Shown here: positions 26,395-33,806 of the stretch, piece after piece
Layout: every line of letters starts with the position of its first letter
Numbering within the stretch: position 1 is the stretch's first letter
Assembly (NCBI RefSeq): GCF_009649635.1
Contig: NZ_WJII01000001.1
Coordinates: 1 to 64,000 of the forward strand
Direction: 5' to 3'
Origin: Microbacterium sp. SYP-A9085
GTDB lineage: Bacteria; Actinomycetota; Actinomycetes; Actinomycetales; Microbacteriaceae
Length of the DNA: 64,000 nt
Notes under the pieces: generated by a model
Database searches by the model: none
Told to the model about the DNA's origin: nothing
What the model saw: only the letters and a program-made list of their open reading frames with translations
Translations under genes and position numbers: made by a program

Positions 26395-26511
26395 CCGGTC
26401 ACAATATCACCGCATCTGCGGGTATCGCCGTGATTTCCTCCGCGTGGATGCTGCCGGCGTCGGCGTGACGCGGCCCGAGCCGCTGTGCATGCGCGTGGGT
26501 ACGCTGAAGAC
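26395..26511. promoter_or_regulatory. Divergent control region of the two molybdenum operons
   Basis: 117 bp separates the TOBE regulator from moeB. It contains the dyad CCGCATCTGCGG (26410-26421), flanked by ATCAC and GTGAT (26406-26410 and 26430-26434). TACGCT is 8 nt before the moeB ATG and TATTGT 8 nt before the leftward ATG. A binding site for the TOBE protein is inferred, not shown. Confidence 0.45.
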
Positions 26512-27591
26512 ATGCCGCTGCCGCTGGTCGATCCCGCCCCCGCGCTGAGCGACGCCGAGCAGGCGCGCACCGCGCGCCACCAGCGACTGGCCGGTCTCGG
26601 ACCCGTCGGACAGCGCCGGATCGCCGCCGCGCGCGTGGGCGTGATCGGCGCGGGCGGGCTGGGATCGCCGGTCGTGCTCGCGCTCGCCGCCGCCGGCGTC
26701 GGGGAGCTCGTCGTGTTCGACGACGACGACGTCGACGCGTCGAACCTGCAGCGCCAGGTGATCCACCGCCGACAGGACGTGGGGCGGCCGAAGACCGACA
26801 GTGCCGAGCGCGTGGCATCCGACCTCTCCGCGACGCGGGTGCGCGCCGTGCGCACTCGCCTGACGCAAGAGAACGCCGCGGGGCTCCTGGACAGCGTGGA
26901 CCTCGTGCTGGACGGCACGGACTCGTTCGAGAGCCGCGAGATAGTGGCCGCCGCGTGTGAACGGCTCGGCCTGCCGCTGGTGTGGGGGACGGTGCAGGAG
27001 TTCGCCGGCATGGTAACGGTGTTCTGGACCGACCCGCCGACCGGATACGCGCCGGTTCGGCTGCACGACCTGTACCCCGCCGGCAGCGAGGCGCCCGCAT
27101 GCTCCGCGGTGGGGGTGTTCGGCCCGCTGTGCCTGCAGGTGGGCTCGCTGATGGCCGCCGAAGCGCTCAAGCTCATCACCGGGATCGGGCGTCCGCTGAT
27201 CGGCCGTGTCGCGCTGATCGACGCGCTGGCGGGCACGCAGCGCGAGGCGCCGCTGCGGGGGGTGGACGCCGCGCCGGCGCAGACGCCCGCGCCGCCACGG
27301 CCGGTTCCCGAGGTCGACGAGCCGGGCGACGCGGTGGTGATCGACGTGCGCGAGGCGTATGAACTGGAGGCGGGCACCGTGCCGGGCGCGCGGCACCGCC
27401 CGCTGGACGCGCTGCTGGCCGACGTCGACGCCATCACGCGGGAGGTCGCCGGCGCGCCGGTGGTGGTCGTGTGCCAGGTGGGTGCGCGGGCGCAGGTGGC
27501 GGCGCGCGCGCTGCGCTCAGCGGGAGTTACGGCATCCGTGCTCCGTGGGGGCATGGACGGATGGACCAGCAGACGGGGGACGCAGGCGTGA
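26512..27591 (+). CDS. moeB: MoeB/ThiF-type adenylyltransferase with C-terminal rhodanese domain
   Basis: 359 aa. The E1-like domain (about 20-250) has the nucleotide loop GAGGLGS at 46-52 and Cys197. The rhodanese domain (about 270-355) has a candidate active Cys321 (VVVVCQVGARA). It would adenylate the MoaD C-terminus and help load sulfur onto it, the molybdopterin synthase resulfuration step. The zinc C-x2-C pairs of E. coli MoeB are absent. First gene of the rightward operon; probably leaderless. Confidence 0.88.
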   Translation: MPLPLVDPAPALSDAEQARTARHQRLAGLGPVGQRRIAAARVGVIGAGGLGSPVVLALAAAGVGELVVFDDDDVDASNLQRQVIHRRQDVGRPKTDSAERVASDLSATRVRAVRTRLTQENAAGLLDSVDLVLDGTDSFESREIVAAACERLGLPLVWGTVQEFAGMVTVFWTDPPTGYAPVRLHDLYPAGSEAPACSAVGVFGPLCLQVGSLMAAEALKLITGIGRPLIGRVALIDALAGTQREAPLRGVDAAPAQTPAPPRPVPEVDEPGDAVVIDVREAYELEAGTVPGARHRPLDALLADVDAITREVAGAPVVVVCQVGARAQVAARALRSAGVTASVLRGGMDGWTSRRGTQA

Positions 27592-28784
27592 TCACGGTCG
27601 AGCAGCACAGAGAGCGGGTTCTCGCGGCGGTGCGGCCGCTGGAGTCGGCGACGATGCCCGTGGATGCCGCCCTCGGCCGGGTGCTGCGCGCGCCGGTGCG
27701 ATCCGCGGTCGATCTGCCGCTGTTCGACAACTCCGCGATGGACGGGTTCGCCGTGCTGTTCGCGGATGTCGCGGGCGCGTCCGCCGAGTCCCCGGTCGTG
27801 CTGGATGTCGTCGCCGACCTGCCCGCCGGGACGTCGCGCAACCCCGTGCTGGCCCCCGGGCAGGCCGCCCGGATCATGACGGGCGCGCCCTTCCCGTCGG
27901 CGGCCGACACCGTCGTGCCGTTCGAAGACACCGCGGGCGGGCTCGCAGATTCCCTGCGCCGCGTGACCGTCGTGGCCGCGCCGCGCGCGCAGGGCGCGCA
28001 CATCCGTCCCCGCGCGGAGGAGTGCCGTGCCGGGGACGAGATCCTGCCCGCCGGCACGCGGCTCGGCGGGCGCCAGCTGGCGGCGGCGGCCGCCGCGGGT
28101 GTCACCGAGGTGACGGTGTCGCGGATGCCGCGGGTCGCGGTGATCTCCACCGGCGACGAGTTGCAGCCCCCCGGGGCGCCCTTGCGGCACGGCCAGATCC
28201 CCGAGTCGAACAGCGCGCTGCTGGCGGGCCTGTGCGGCGAGAACGGGGCGGAGGTGGTGCTGCGCACGTGGGTCGGCGACGACGGTGACGGGCTGCGCGC
28301 GGCGCTGGCGGACGCGACCGCCCTCGGTGCGGATGTCGTGATCACGTCCGGCGGGGTCAGTGCCGGAGCATACGAGGTGGTCAAGAACGCGGCCCCGATG
28401 CGGTTCGACAAGGTGGCGATGCAGCCGGGAAAGCCACAGGGGTTCGGCGACGGGACGCCGCTGATGTTCGGTCTGCCCGGCAATCCGGTGAGCGTCGCGG
28501 TATCGTTCGAGGTATTCGTGCGGCCGGCGCTGCTGGCGATGCAGGGCGCGATGGTGTTGGACCGGCTGATCCTGCCGATGCGCGTGCACGAGGCATGGCG
28601 AACCCCCGCCGGGCGCCGCCAGTACCGGCCCGTCGTGATCGAGCGCGACGGGGTCCGTCCGGCGTCGTCGGGCGGCTCACACCTGGCCGCGAGCCTCGGA
28701 CGCGCCGACGCGTACGCTATCGTCCCCGTCGAGGTCGACTCGGTCGCCGTGGGCGACATCGTGGATGTCATGCTGGTCTCATGA
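27588..28784 (+). CDS. moeA: Molybdopterin molybdenumtransferase MoeA
   Basis: 398 aa. Inserts molybdenum into adenylylated molybdopterin. Family motifs are DNSAMDGFAV near 43, TSGGVSAGAYEVVK and GLPGNPVSVAV. The GTG at 27588 overlaps the moeB stop (GTGA); an ATG at 27561 inside moeB is possible but less economical. Confidence 0.93.
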   Translation: MITVEQHRERVLAAVRPLESATMPVDAALGRVLRAPVRSAVDLPLFDNSAMDGFAVLFADVAGASAESPVVLDVVADLPAGTSRNPVLAPGQAARIMTGAPFPSAADTVVPFEDTAGGLADSLRRVTVVAAPRAQGAHIRPRAEECRAGDEILPAGTRLGGRQLAAAAAAGVTEVTVSRMPRVAVISTGDELQPPGAPLRHGQIPESNSALLAGLCGENGAEVVLRTWVGDDGDGLRAALADATALGADVVITSGGVSAGAYEVVKNAAPMRFDKVAMQPGKPQGFGDGTPLMFGLPGNPVSVAVSFEVFVRPALLAMQGAMVLDRLILPMRVHEAWRTPAGRRQYRPVVIERDGVRPASSGGSHLAASLGRADAYAIVPVEVDSVAVGDIVDVMLVS

Positions 28785-29266
28785 GCTTCACCCATCTGGA
28801 CGCCGCGGGCCACGCCCGCATGGTGGATGTCACCGAGAAGCAGCCCACCGTGCGCGCGGCGACGGCACGGGGATTCGTACGCTGCGCGCCGGCGGTCGTC
28901 GCGGCGCTGCGCGACGGGTCCGTCCCGAAGGGGGACGTGCTCGCCGTGGCGCGGATCGCCGGAATCGCCGCCGCCAAGCGCACGCCGGAGCTGCTGCCGC
29001 TGGCCCATGTCATCGGCGTGCACGGCGCCGTGGTCGACCTCACCATCGTCGACGAGGGCGTGCAGATCGAGGCGACCGTACGCACGGCCGACCGCACCGG
29101 CGTGGAGATGGAGGCCCTCACCGCCGTCTCGGTGGCCGCGCTGACCGTCGTCGACATGGTGAAGGGCATGGACAAGTCCACGTCGATCGGCGACGTGCGG
29201 TTGATTGCGAAGACCGGCGGCAAGTCCGGCTCGTGGTCGCGGCCAGACGAGCCCGCCCACCCGTGA
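28781..29266 (+). CDS. moaC: Cyclic pyranopterin monophosphate synthase MoaC
   Basis: 161 aa. Converts 3',8-cyclo-GTP to cyclic pyranopterin monophosphate. It keeps the C-terminal GVEMEALTAVSVAALTVVDM, MDKSTSI and TGGKSG. The usual LCHPL near residue 75 reads LAHVI (LLPLAHVIGV): the histidine is kept, but the neighbouring Cys and Pro are lost. The ATG overlaps the moeA stop (ATGA). Confidence 0.92.
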   Translation: MSFTHLDAAGHARMVDVTEKQPTVRAATARGFVRCAPAVVAALRDGSVPKGDVLAVARIAGIAAAKRTPELLPLAHVIGVHGAVVDLTIVDEGVQIEATVRTADRTGVEMEALTAVSVAALTVVDMVKGMDKSTSIGDVRLIAKTGGKSGSWSRPDEPAHP

Positions 29267-29868
29267 CCGGTTCCGCCGCCACGTTCGGCGCGATCCTCCT
29301 CGCCGGCGGCCGCGCGTCGCGGATGGGCGGCATCGACAAACCCGGCCTCCTCGTCGACGGCGTGAGCCTGCTCGACCGCGCCATCGCCGCCGCGCGCGCG
29401 ATCGGCGCGGATCCGCTCGTCGCCGTCGGTCCCCCGACGGCCGCCGACGCGTCCGTGCACTGGGTGCGCGAGGATCCGCCGTTCACCGGTCCCGCGGCCG
29501 CGATCGTCGCAGCGCTCACCGCGATGCCGGCGGCCCCCGGCCCGACCTGGACGCTGGTTCTGGCATGCGATCTCCCTCACGTGGACGCCGCCGTCCTGCA
29601 ACTTGTGGACGACATCCTGCTCCTGCCCTCCGACGTCGACGGGGCGTGCCTGGCCGACGCGTCCAGCCGCCCGCAGTGGCTCACCGCGGTGTACCGGACC
29701 GCGGTGTTGCGGCGGGCCGCGGCATCCATCCCCGACGAGGGACGGGATCAGTCGATGCGCGCCCTGCTGGCCGATCTGGCGATAGCGGCGCTGCCGGACC
29801 GGACCGACAGCACCGGTGACATCGACACGTGGGAGGATTACAGCAGGTTCACGAAGGAGTCCCCATGA
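29263..29868 (+). CDS. mobA: Molybdenum cofactor guanylyltransferase MobA
   Basis: 201 aa. Adds GMP to the cofactor, making the bis-MGD form used by formate-dehydrogenase-type enzymes. Nucleotide-binding LLAGGRASRMGGIDKP at 13-28 and the metal-binding ACDLPHVD are present. The GTG start overlaps moaC by 4 bp (GTGA). Confidence 0.9.
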   Translation: MTGSAATFGAILLAGGRASRMGGIDKPGLLVDGVSLLDRAIAAARAIGADPLVAVGPPTAADASVHWVREDPPFTGPAAAIVAALTAMPAAPGPTWTLVLACDLPHVDAAVLQLVDDILLLPSDVDGACLADASSRPQWLTAVYRTAVLRRAAASIPDEGRDQSMRALLADLAIAALPDRTDSTGDIDTWEDYSRFTKESP

Positions 29869-30125
29869 GCGAGCACCTGCCCCCGGAAGCACTGGACCGT
29901 TGGGCCGAGGCCCTGCGCGAGCGGTTCGATCTCGCCCCCGAGGACGTGCCGATCTCGCTGATCCTTACGCTGGCGAAGGATGTCGCGAACAGCGTGGCGC
30001 GCCCCGCAGCCCCGTTCAGCGCGTTCGTGGCCGGCCTTGTTGCCGGGCGCGCCGGCGGCACCCCCGAGCAGGTGCGCGAAACCGCCGCGGCCGTCTCGGA
30101 GCTCGCCGGCACCTGGGAGGCGTGA
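29865..30125 (+). CDS. DUF6457-like small protein of the molybdopterin operon
   Basis: 86 aa, soluble, mostly helical: EALDRWAEALRERFDL then DVPISLILTLAKDVANSVARPAAPFSAF. It overlaps mobA (ATGA) and moaD (one base), so it is made with them in fixed ratio. I recall similar proteins, sometimes fused to MobA, as DUF6457. A MobA partner or cofactor chaperone is conceivable but unproven. Confidence 0.75.
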   Translation: MSEHLPPEALDRWAEALRERFDLAPEDVPISLILTLAKDVANSVARPAAPFSAFVAGLVAGRAGGTPEQVRETAAAVSELAGTWEA

Positions 30126-30358
30126 TGGCCCTCGTCCGGTTCTTCGCGGCCGCGGAGGAGGCCGCCGGTGCCACCCAGCTCACCATCGCCGCACCGCACC
30201 TGGCGGCGCTGCGCGAGACGCTGCGCGCCCGGCACCCCGCGCTGGCCACGATCCTGCCGAAGTGCGCGGTGCTCGTGGACGGCGCCCGCCTCGACGACGC
30301 CGCGCCGCTGCCGGACCAGGCCGTGGTCGACGTGCTGCCGCCCTTCGCCGGCGGCTGA
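30125..30358 (+). CDS. moaD: Molybdopterin synthase small subunit MoaD
   Basis: 77 aa, ubiquitin-like fold ending in the required Gly-Gly (PPFAGG). The C-terminal thiocarboxylate is the sulfur donor of molybdopterin synthase. Start and preceding stop overlap by one base (TGATG). Its partner MoaE is encoded convergently at 30499, beyond a long hairpin. Confidence 0.92.
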   Translation: MALVRFFAAAEEAAGATQLTIAAPHLAALRETLRARHPALATILPKCAVLVDGARLDDAAPLPDQAVVDVLPPFAGG

Positions 30359-30394
30359 TCCACGCCGCGCGACCCGCATCGCGCATCGCCGTGA

Positions 30395-30467
30395 CCGCGA
30401 GAGTGCATCTGGCGGACGAGGGAGCGGTAACTTCCCACCCTCTCGTCCGCCAGATGCACTCTCGCGG
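30395..30467. repeat. 26-bp perfect inverted repeat between moaD and moaE
   Basis: Arms at 30395-30420 (begins CCGCGAGAGTGCATCTGG) and 30442-30467 are perfect reverse complements around a 21-nt centre that itself pairs partly. It may terminate both convergent operons, but the arm length exceeds normal terminators and no U-run follows. Confidence 0.85.
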
Positions 30468-30498
30468 ACGCGGGCGGGGCAGACCGCGCCGGGCCGGA

Positions 30499-30924
30499 TC
30501 AGCCGCCCAGGCCCTTCCAGGTGGTGGAGCCGTCGGCCTCGATCTGGCGCTTCCAGATCGGCAGACTGTGCTTGATCGCCTCGATCAGGGCCCGGCTGAC
30601 TTCGTAGGCCTCGCCGCGGTGAGCCGCGGCGACCGCGACGATCACGGCGGCGTCGCCGACCTCGAGCCGGCCGATCCGGTGGCTGGCCGCGACGATCGCA
30701 CCGGTGTCGCCGATCGCCGCGACGGCGAGTGCGTGCAGCGCCTTCTCGGCGTCGGGATGCGATGTGTACTCCAGGGCGACCACGCCGGACGCGGCGTCCG
30801 GATCATGATCGCGCACGCGCCCCACGAACGTGATCTCGGCGCCCATCCGGGGATCCTCGACGGCCTGCAGGTGCGCCGCCAGATCCAGCGGCTCGGCGCT
30901 GATCCGCGCGAGCCGGACGGTCAT
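30499..30924 (-). CDS. moaE: Molybdopterin synthase catalytic subunit MoaE
   Basis: 141 aa. Transfers the MoaD sulfurs onto cyclic pyranopterin. VGRVRDHD near 35-42, the HRIGRL segment, and the active lysines in PIWKRQ and TTWKG are in place. The ATG overlaps the mog stop (ATGA). Last gene of the fdhF-mog-moaE unit. Confidence 0.94.
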   Translation of the reverse strand: MTVRLARISAEPLDLAAHLQAVEDPRMGAEITFVGRVRDHDPDAASGVVALEYTSHPDAEKALHALAVAAIGDTGAIVAASHRIGRLEVGDAAVIVAVAAAHRGEAYEVSRALIEAIKHSLPIWKRQIEADGSTTWKGLGG

Positions 30925-31400
30925 CGGTGATCGTCTCCGTGCAGCTGTCCGAGCACGTGGGCGGCGACGCTGACGACCACCGGCATGCCGGCCTCGACGG
31001 CGGCCGGCGACCCGGGCAGGTTCACGACGAACGCGCCCTCGACGATCCCGGCGACCCCGCGCGAGAGCATGCCCGCGGGCTTCTCGGCGGTCGCACGGCG
31101 CCGCAGTTCCTCGGCGACGCCCGGGATCCGGCGCGTGAGCAGGCGCTGAGTGCCCTCGGGGGTCTCGTCCCGCGGCCCTACCCCGGTCCCGCCGGTGGTC
31201 ACGATGATCCGGATGCCGTCGGTCAGCGCATCGCGGATCGCGGCCTCGACTTCGTCGGCGCCGTCCGGGATGATGACCGGGTCCTCGCAGACGAAGCCGG
31301 CTTCGCGCAACGCGGCGACCGCGATCGGTCCGCTCAGATCATCCCGCTCGCCTCGCGACGAGCGATCCGACACAGTGATGACGACTGCGGCATACGACAT
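30921..31400 (-). CDS. mog: Molybdopterin adenylyltransferase MogA/MoaB family
   Basis: 159 aa. Adenylylates molybdopterin for MoeA. MoCF motifs are VTTGGTGVGPRDETPEGT and the C-terminal VNLPGSP. It is the only Mog/MoaB protein seen, so it should supply this step. 9 bp downstream of the FdhF-like gene. Confidence 0.92.
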   Translation of the reverse strand: MSYAAVVITVSDRSSRGERDDLSGPIAVAALREAGFVCEDPVIIPDGADEVEAAIRDALTDGIRIIVTTGGTGVGPRDETPEGTQRLLTRRIPGVAEELRRRATAEKPAGMLSRGVAGIVEGAFVVNLPGSPAAVEAGMPVVVSVAAHVLGQLHGDDHR

Positions 31401-31409
31401 TGCTCCAGC

Positions 31410-33731
31410 CTATGCCGCGCGGCGTTCCAGCCGGACTATCACCGACTTCGACGTCGGCGTGCCGCTGACGTCGGCGACCGAGTCCAACGGCACCAGCACG
31501 TTCGTCTCCGGGAAGTATGCGGCCGCGTTCCCGCGGGGCGTGCTGTACGCGACCAGCCGGAACGCGTCGGCGCGGCGTTCCTGCACGTCCCCGTCCGGGG
31601 CGTGCCACTCCGAGACCAGGTCGACGATCTCGCCGTCGGTGAACCCGAGATCGCGGATGTCATCGGCATGCACGAACACGACGCGTCGCCCGCCCGTGAT
31701 GCCGCGGTACCGGTCGTCCTTGCCGTAGATCGTGGTGTTGTACTGGTCGTGCGAGCGCAGCGTCTGCAGCAACAGCCGTCCCTCGGGGATGTGCGGGTAC
31801 TCGAGCTCGTTGGCCGTGAACCGCGCCTTGCCGTCAGCCGTGTCGAAGCTGCGGGAGTCGCGCGGCCCGTTCGGCAGGTGCAGCGTGCCGCCCTTCGCGA
31901 CGCGCTTCTCGTAGTCGTCGAACCCCGGCACCACGGCCTCGATGTGCGCGCGGATGAGGGCATAGTCGTGCTCGAGCGCGGCCCAGTCCGCCTGCGGGAC
32001 GTTGCGCGCGCCATCCGCACCGCCGAACAGCCGATCGCTGAGCCGCGTCACGATGGCGACCTCGCTGAGCAGATCGTCGGACGGCGGCGCGAGGCGCCCG
32101 CGCGAGGCGTGCACCGCGCCCATCGAGTCCTCCACGGTGATCCGCTGGTCGCGGCCGCCGCGGCGGTCGCGGTCGGTGCGGCCGAGCGTGGGCAGGATGA
32201 TGGCACGGCGCCCGGTGACGGCGTGCGACCGGTTCAGCTTCGTCGACACATGCACGATCAGCCCGCAGCGGCGCAGCCCGTCCTCGACGACGGCGGTGTC
32301 GGGCGTCGCCGACACGAAGTTGCCGCCCATGCCCATGAACACGCGCACCTTTCCGTCGCGCATGGCGCGGATGGCGTTGACCGTGTCGTAGCCGTGCTCG
32401 CGCGGCGCGCGGAACGCGAACTCGTCGTCCAGTGCGGCCAGGAACGCCTCGGCCGGCTTCTCGTAGATGCCGACGGTGCGGTCGCCCTGCACGTTGGAGT
32501 GGCCGCGCACCGGGCACACGCCGGCGCCGGGGCGCCCGATGTTGCCCTGCAGCAGCAGCACGTTCACGACATCGCGCAGCGTGGGCACGGAGTGCTTGTG
32601 CTGCGTGAGGCCCATCGCCCAGCAGACGATCGTGGACGGCGACTCGCGCACGGCCTCGCCGATCTCGTGCAGCTCGTCGACCGTGATCCCTGTGGCGGTC
32701 GCCAGCTCGTGCCAGTCGACGGCGGCGATCGCAGCCCGGTACGCGTCGAACCCGGAGGTGTGGGCGTCGATGAACGCGTGGTCGAGCACCCCGCCGTCGT
32801 GCTCCTCGGCTTCGAGCAGGTGCTTGCCGATCGCCTGGAACAGGGCCTGGTCGCCGCCGAGCCGGATCTGCACGAACCGGTCGGCGAGCGCCGTCCCGCC
32901 CAGGATCATGCCGCGCACTGTCTGCGGGTTCTCGAAGCGCATCAGCCCGGCCTCGGGCAGCGGGTTCACGGCGATGATCTTCGCGCCGCGCTGTTTGGCC
33001 TTCTCGAGCGCGCTGAGCATCCGCGGGTGGTTCGTGCCCGGGTTCTGCCCGGCGATGATCAGCAGGGACGCGTCGTGCATGTCCTCGATCGTCACGGTGC
33101 CCTTGCCGATGCCGATCGTCTCGCCGAGCGCCGATCCGGACGACTCGTGGCACATGTTCGAGCAGTCCGGGAGGTTGTTGGTCCCGACGCCGCGTACGAG
33201 CAGCTGGTACAGGAACGCCGCCTCGTTCGAGGTGCGTCCGGATGTGTAGAACACGGCCTCGTCGGGGTCGTCGATCTCGCGCAGCGCCTGCGCTATCACG
33301 TCGAGGGCGTCGTCCCACGAGATGGGCCGATAGTGCGTGGCCCCCTCGTCGAGGATCATCGGATGCGTCAACCGGCCCTGCTGGCCGAGCCACCAGTCGT
33401 CGTGCCCGGCGAGGTCGTCGACGGAGTGGGCGGCGAAGAACTCGGGCTCCACGCGCCGCAGCGTCGCCTCCTCGGCGACGGCCTTCGCGCCGTTCTCGCA
33501 GAACTCCGCGACGTGGCGGCGGTCGGTCTCCGGCCACGCGCAGCCGGGGCAGTCGTAACCGTGCTTCTGGTTCACCCGCAGCAGCGTGCGGGCGCTGCGC
33601 AGCACGCCCATCTGCTGCTGCGAGATCTGCAGGGCATGCAGGACGGCGGGCACGCCGACGGCCACGTTCTTGGGCGGCGCGACCCGCATCTTCGTCTCAT
33701 CGATATCGTCCACTGGGGGCTTCGTCGCCAT
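31410..33731 (-). CDS. FdhF/YdeP-family molybdopterin oxidoreductase
   Basis: 773 aa, bis-MGD oxidoreductase related to formate dehydrogenase H and E. coli YdeP. Two N-terminal cysteines (YDCPGCAWP) do not make a four-cysteine iron-sulfur site. The molybdenum-site segment reads NLPDCSNMCHESSGSALGE in parts around residues 185-203. The C-terminal molydop-binding domain has RSHDQYNTTIYG. It may act in formate or acid-stress redox chemistry; the electron acceptor is not encoded nearby. FdhD and three Moco genes in this window support it. Confidence 0.87.
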   Translation of the reverse strand: MATKPPVDDIDETKMRVAPPKNVAVGVPAVLHALQISQQQMGVLRSARTLLRVNQKHGYDCPGCAWPETDRRHVAEFCENGAKAVAEEATLRRVEPEFFAAHSVDDLAGHDDWWLGQQGRLTHPMILDEGATHYRPISWDDALDVIAQALREIDDPDEAVFYTSGRTSNEAAFLYQLLVRGVGTNNLPDCSNMCHESSGSALGETIGIGKGTVTIEDMHDASLLIIAGQNPGTNHPRMLSALEKAKQRGAKIIAVNPLPEAGLMRFENPQTVRGMILGGTALADRFVQIRLGGDQALFQAIGKHLLEAEEHDGGVLDHAFIDAHTSGFDAYRAAIAAVDWHELATATGITVDELHEIGEAVRESPSTIVCWAMGLTQHKHSVPTLRDVVNVLLLQGNIGRPGAGVCPVRGHSNVQGDRTVGIYEKPAEAFLAALDDEFAFRAPREHGYDTVNAIRAMRDGKVRVFMGMGGNFVSATPDTAVVEDGLRRCGLIVHVSTKLNRSHAVTGRRAIILPTLGRTDRDRRGGRDQRITVEDSMGAVHASRGRLAPPSDDLLSEVAIVTRLSDRLFGGADGARNVPQADWAALEHDYALIRAHIEAVVPGFDDYEKRVAKGGTLHLPNGPRDSRSFDTADGKARFTANELEYPHIPEGRLLLQTLRSHDQYNTTIYGKDDRYRGITGGRRVVFVHADDIRDLGFTDGEIVDLVSEWHAPDGDVQERRADAFRLVAYSTPRGNAAAYFPETNVLVPLDSVADVSGTPTSKSVIVRLERRAA

Positions 33732-33806
33732 GCCGTCCAGGCTATCGTCCGGGCGAGAGGCACCCGAACCGCGTTCCATTCAGCGGATACGGCCGACCTG
33801 GGCGGC

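Noticed and set aside
26395..26511. Moco or molybdate riboswitch ahead of moeB or modA
   Set aside because: Both starts appear leaderless or nearly so, leaving no room for a structured leader.
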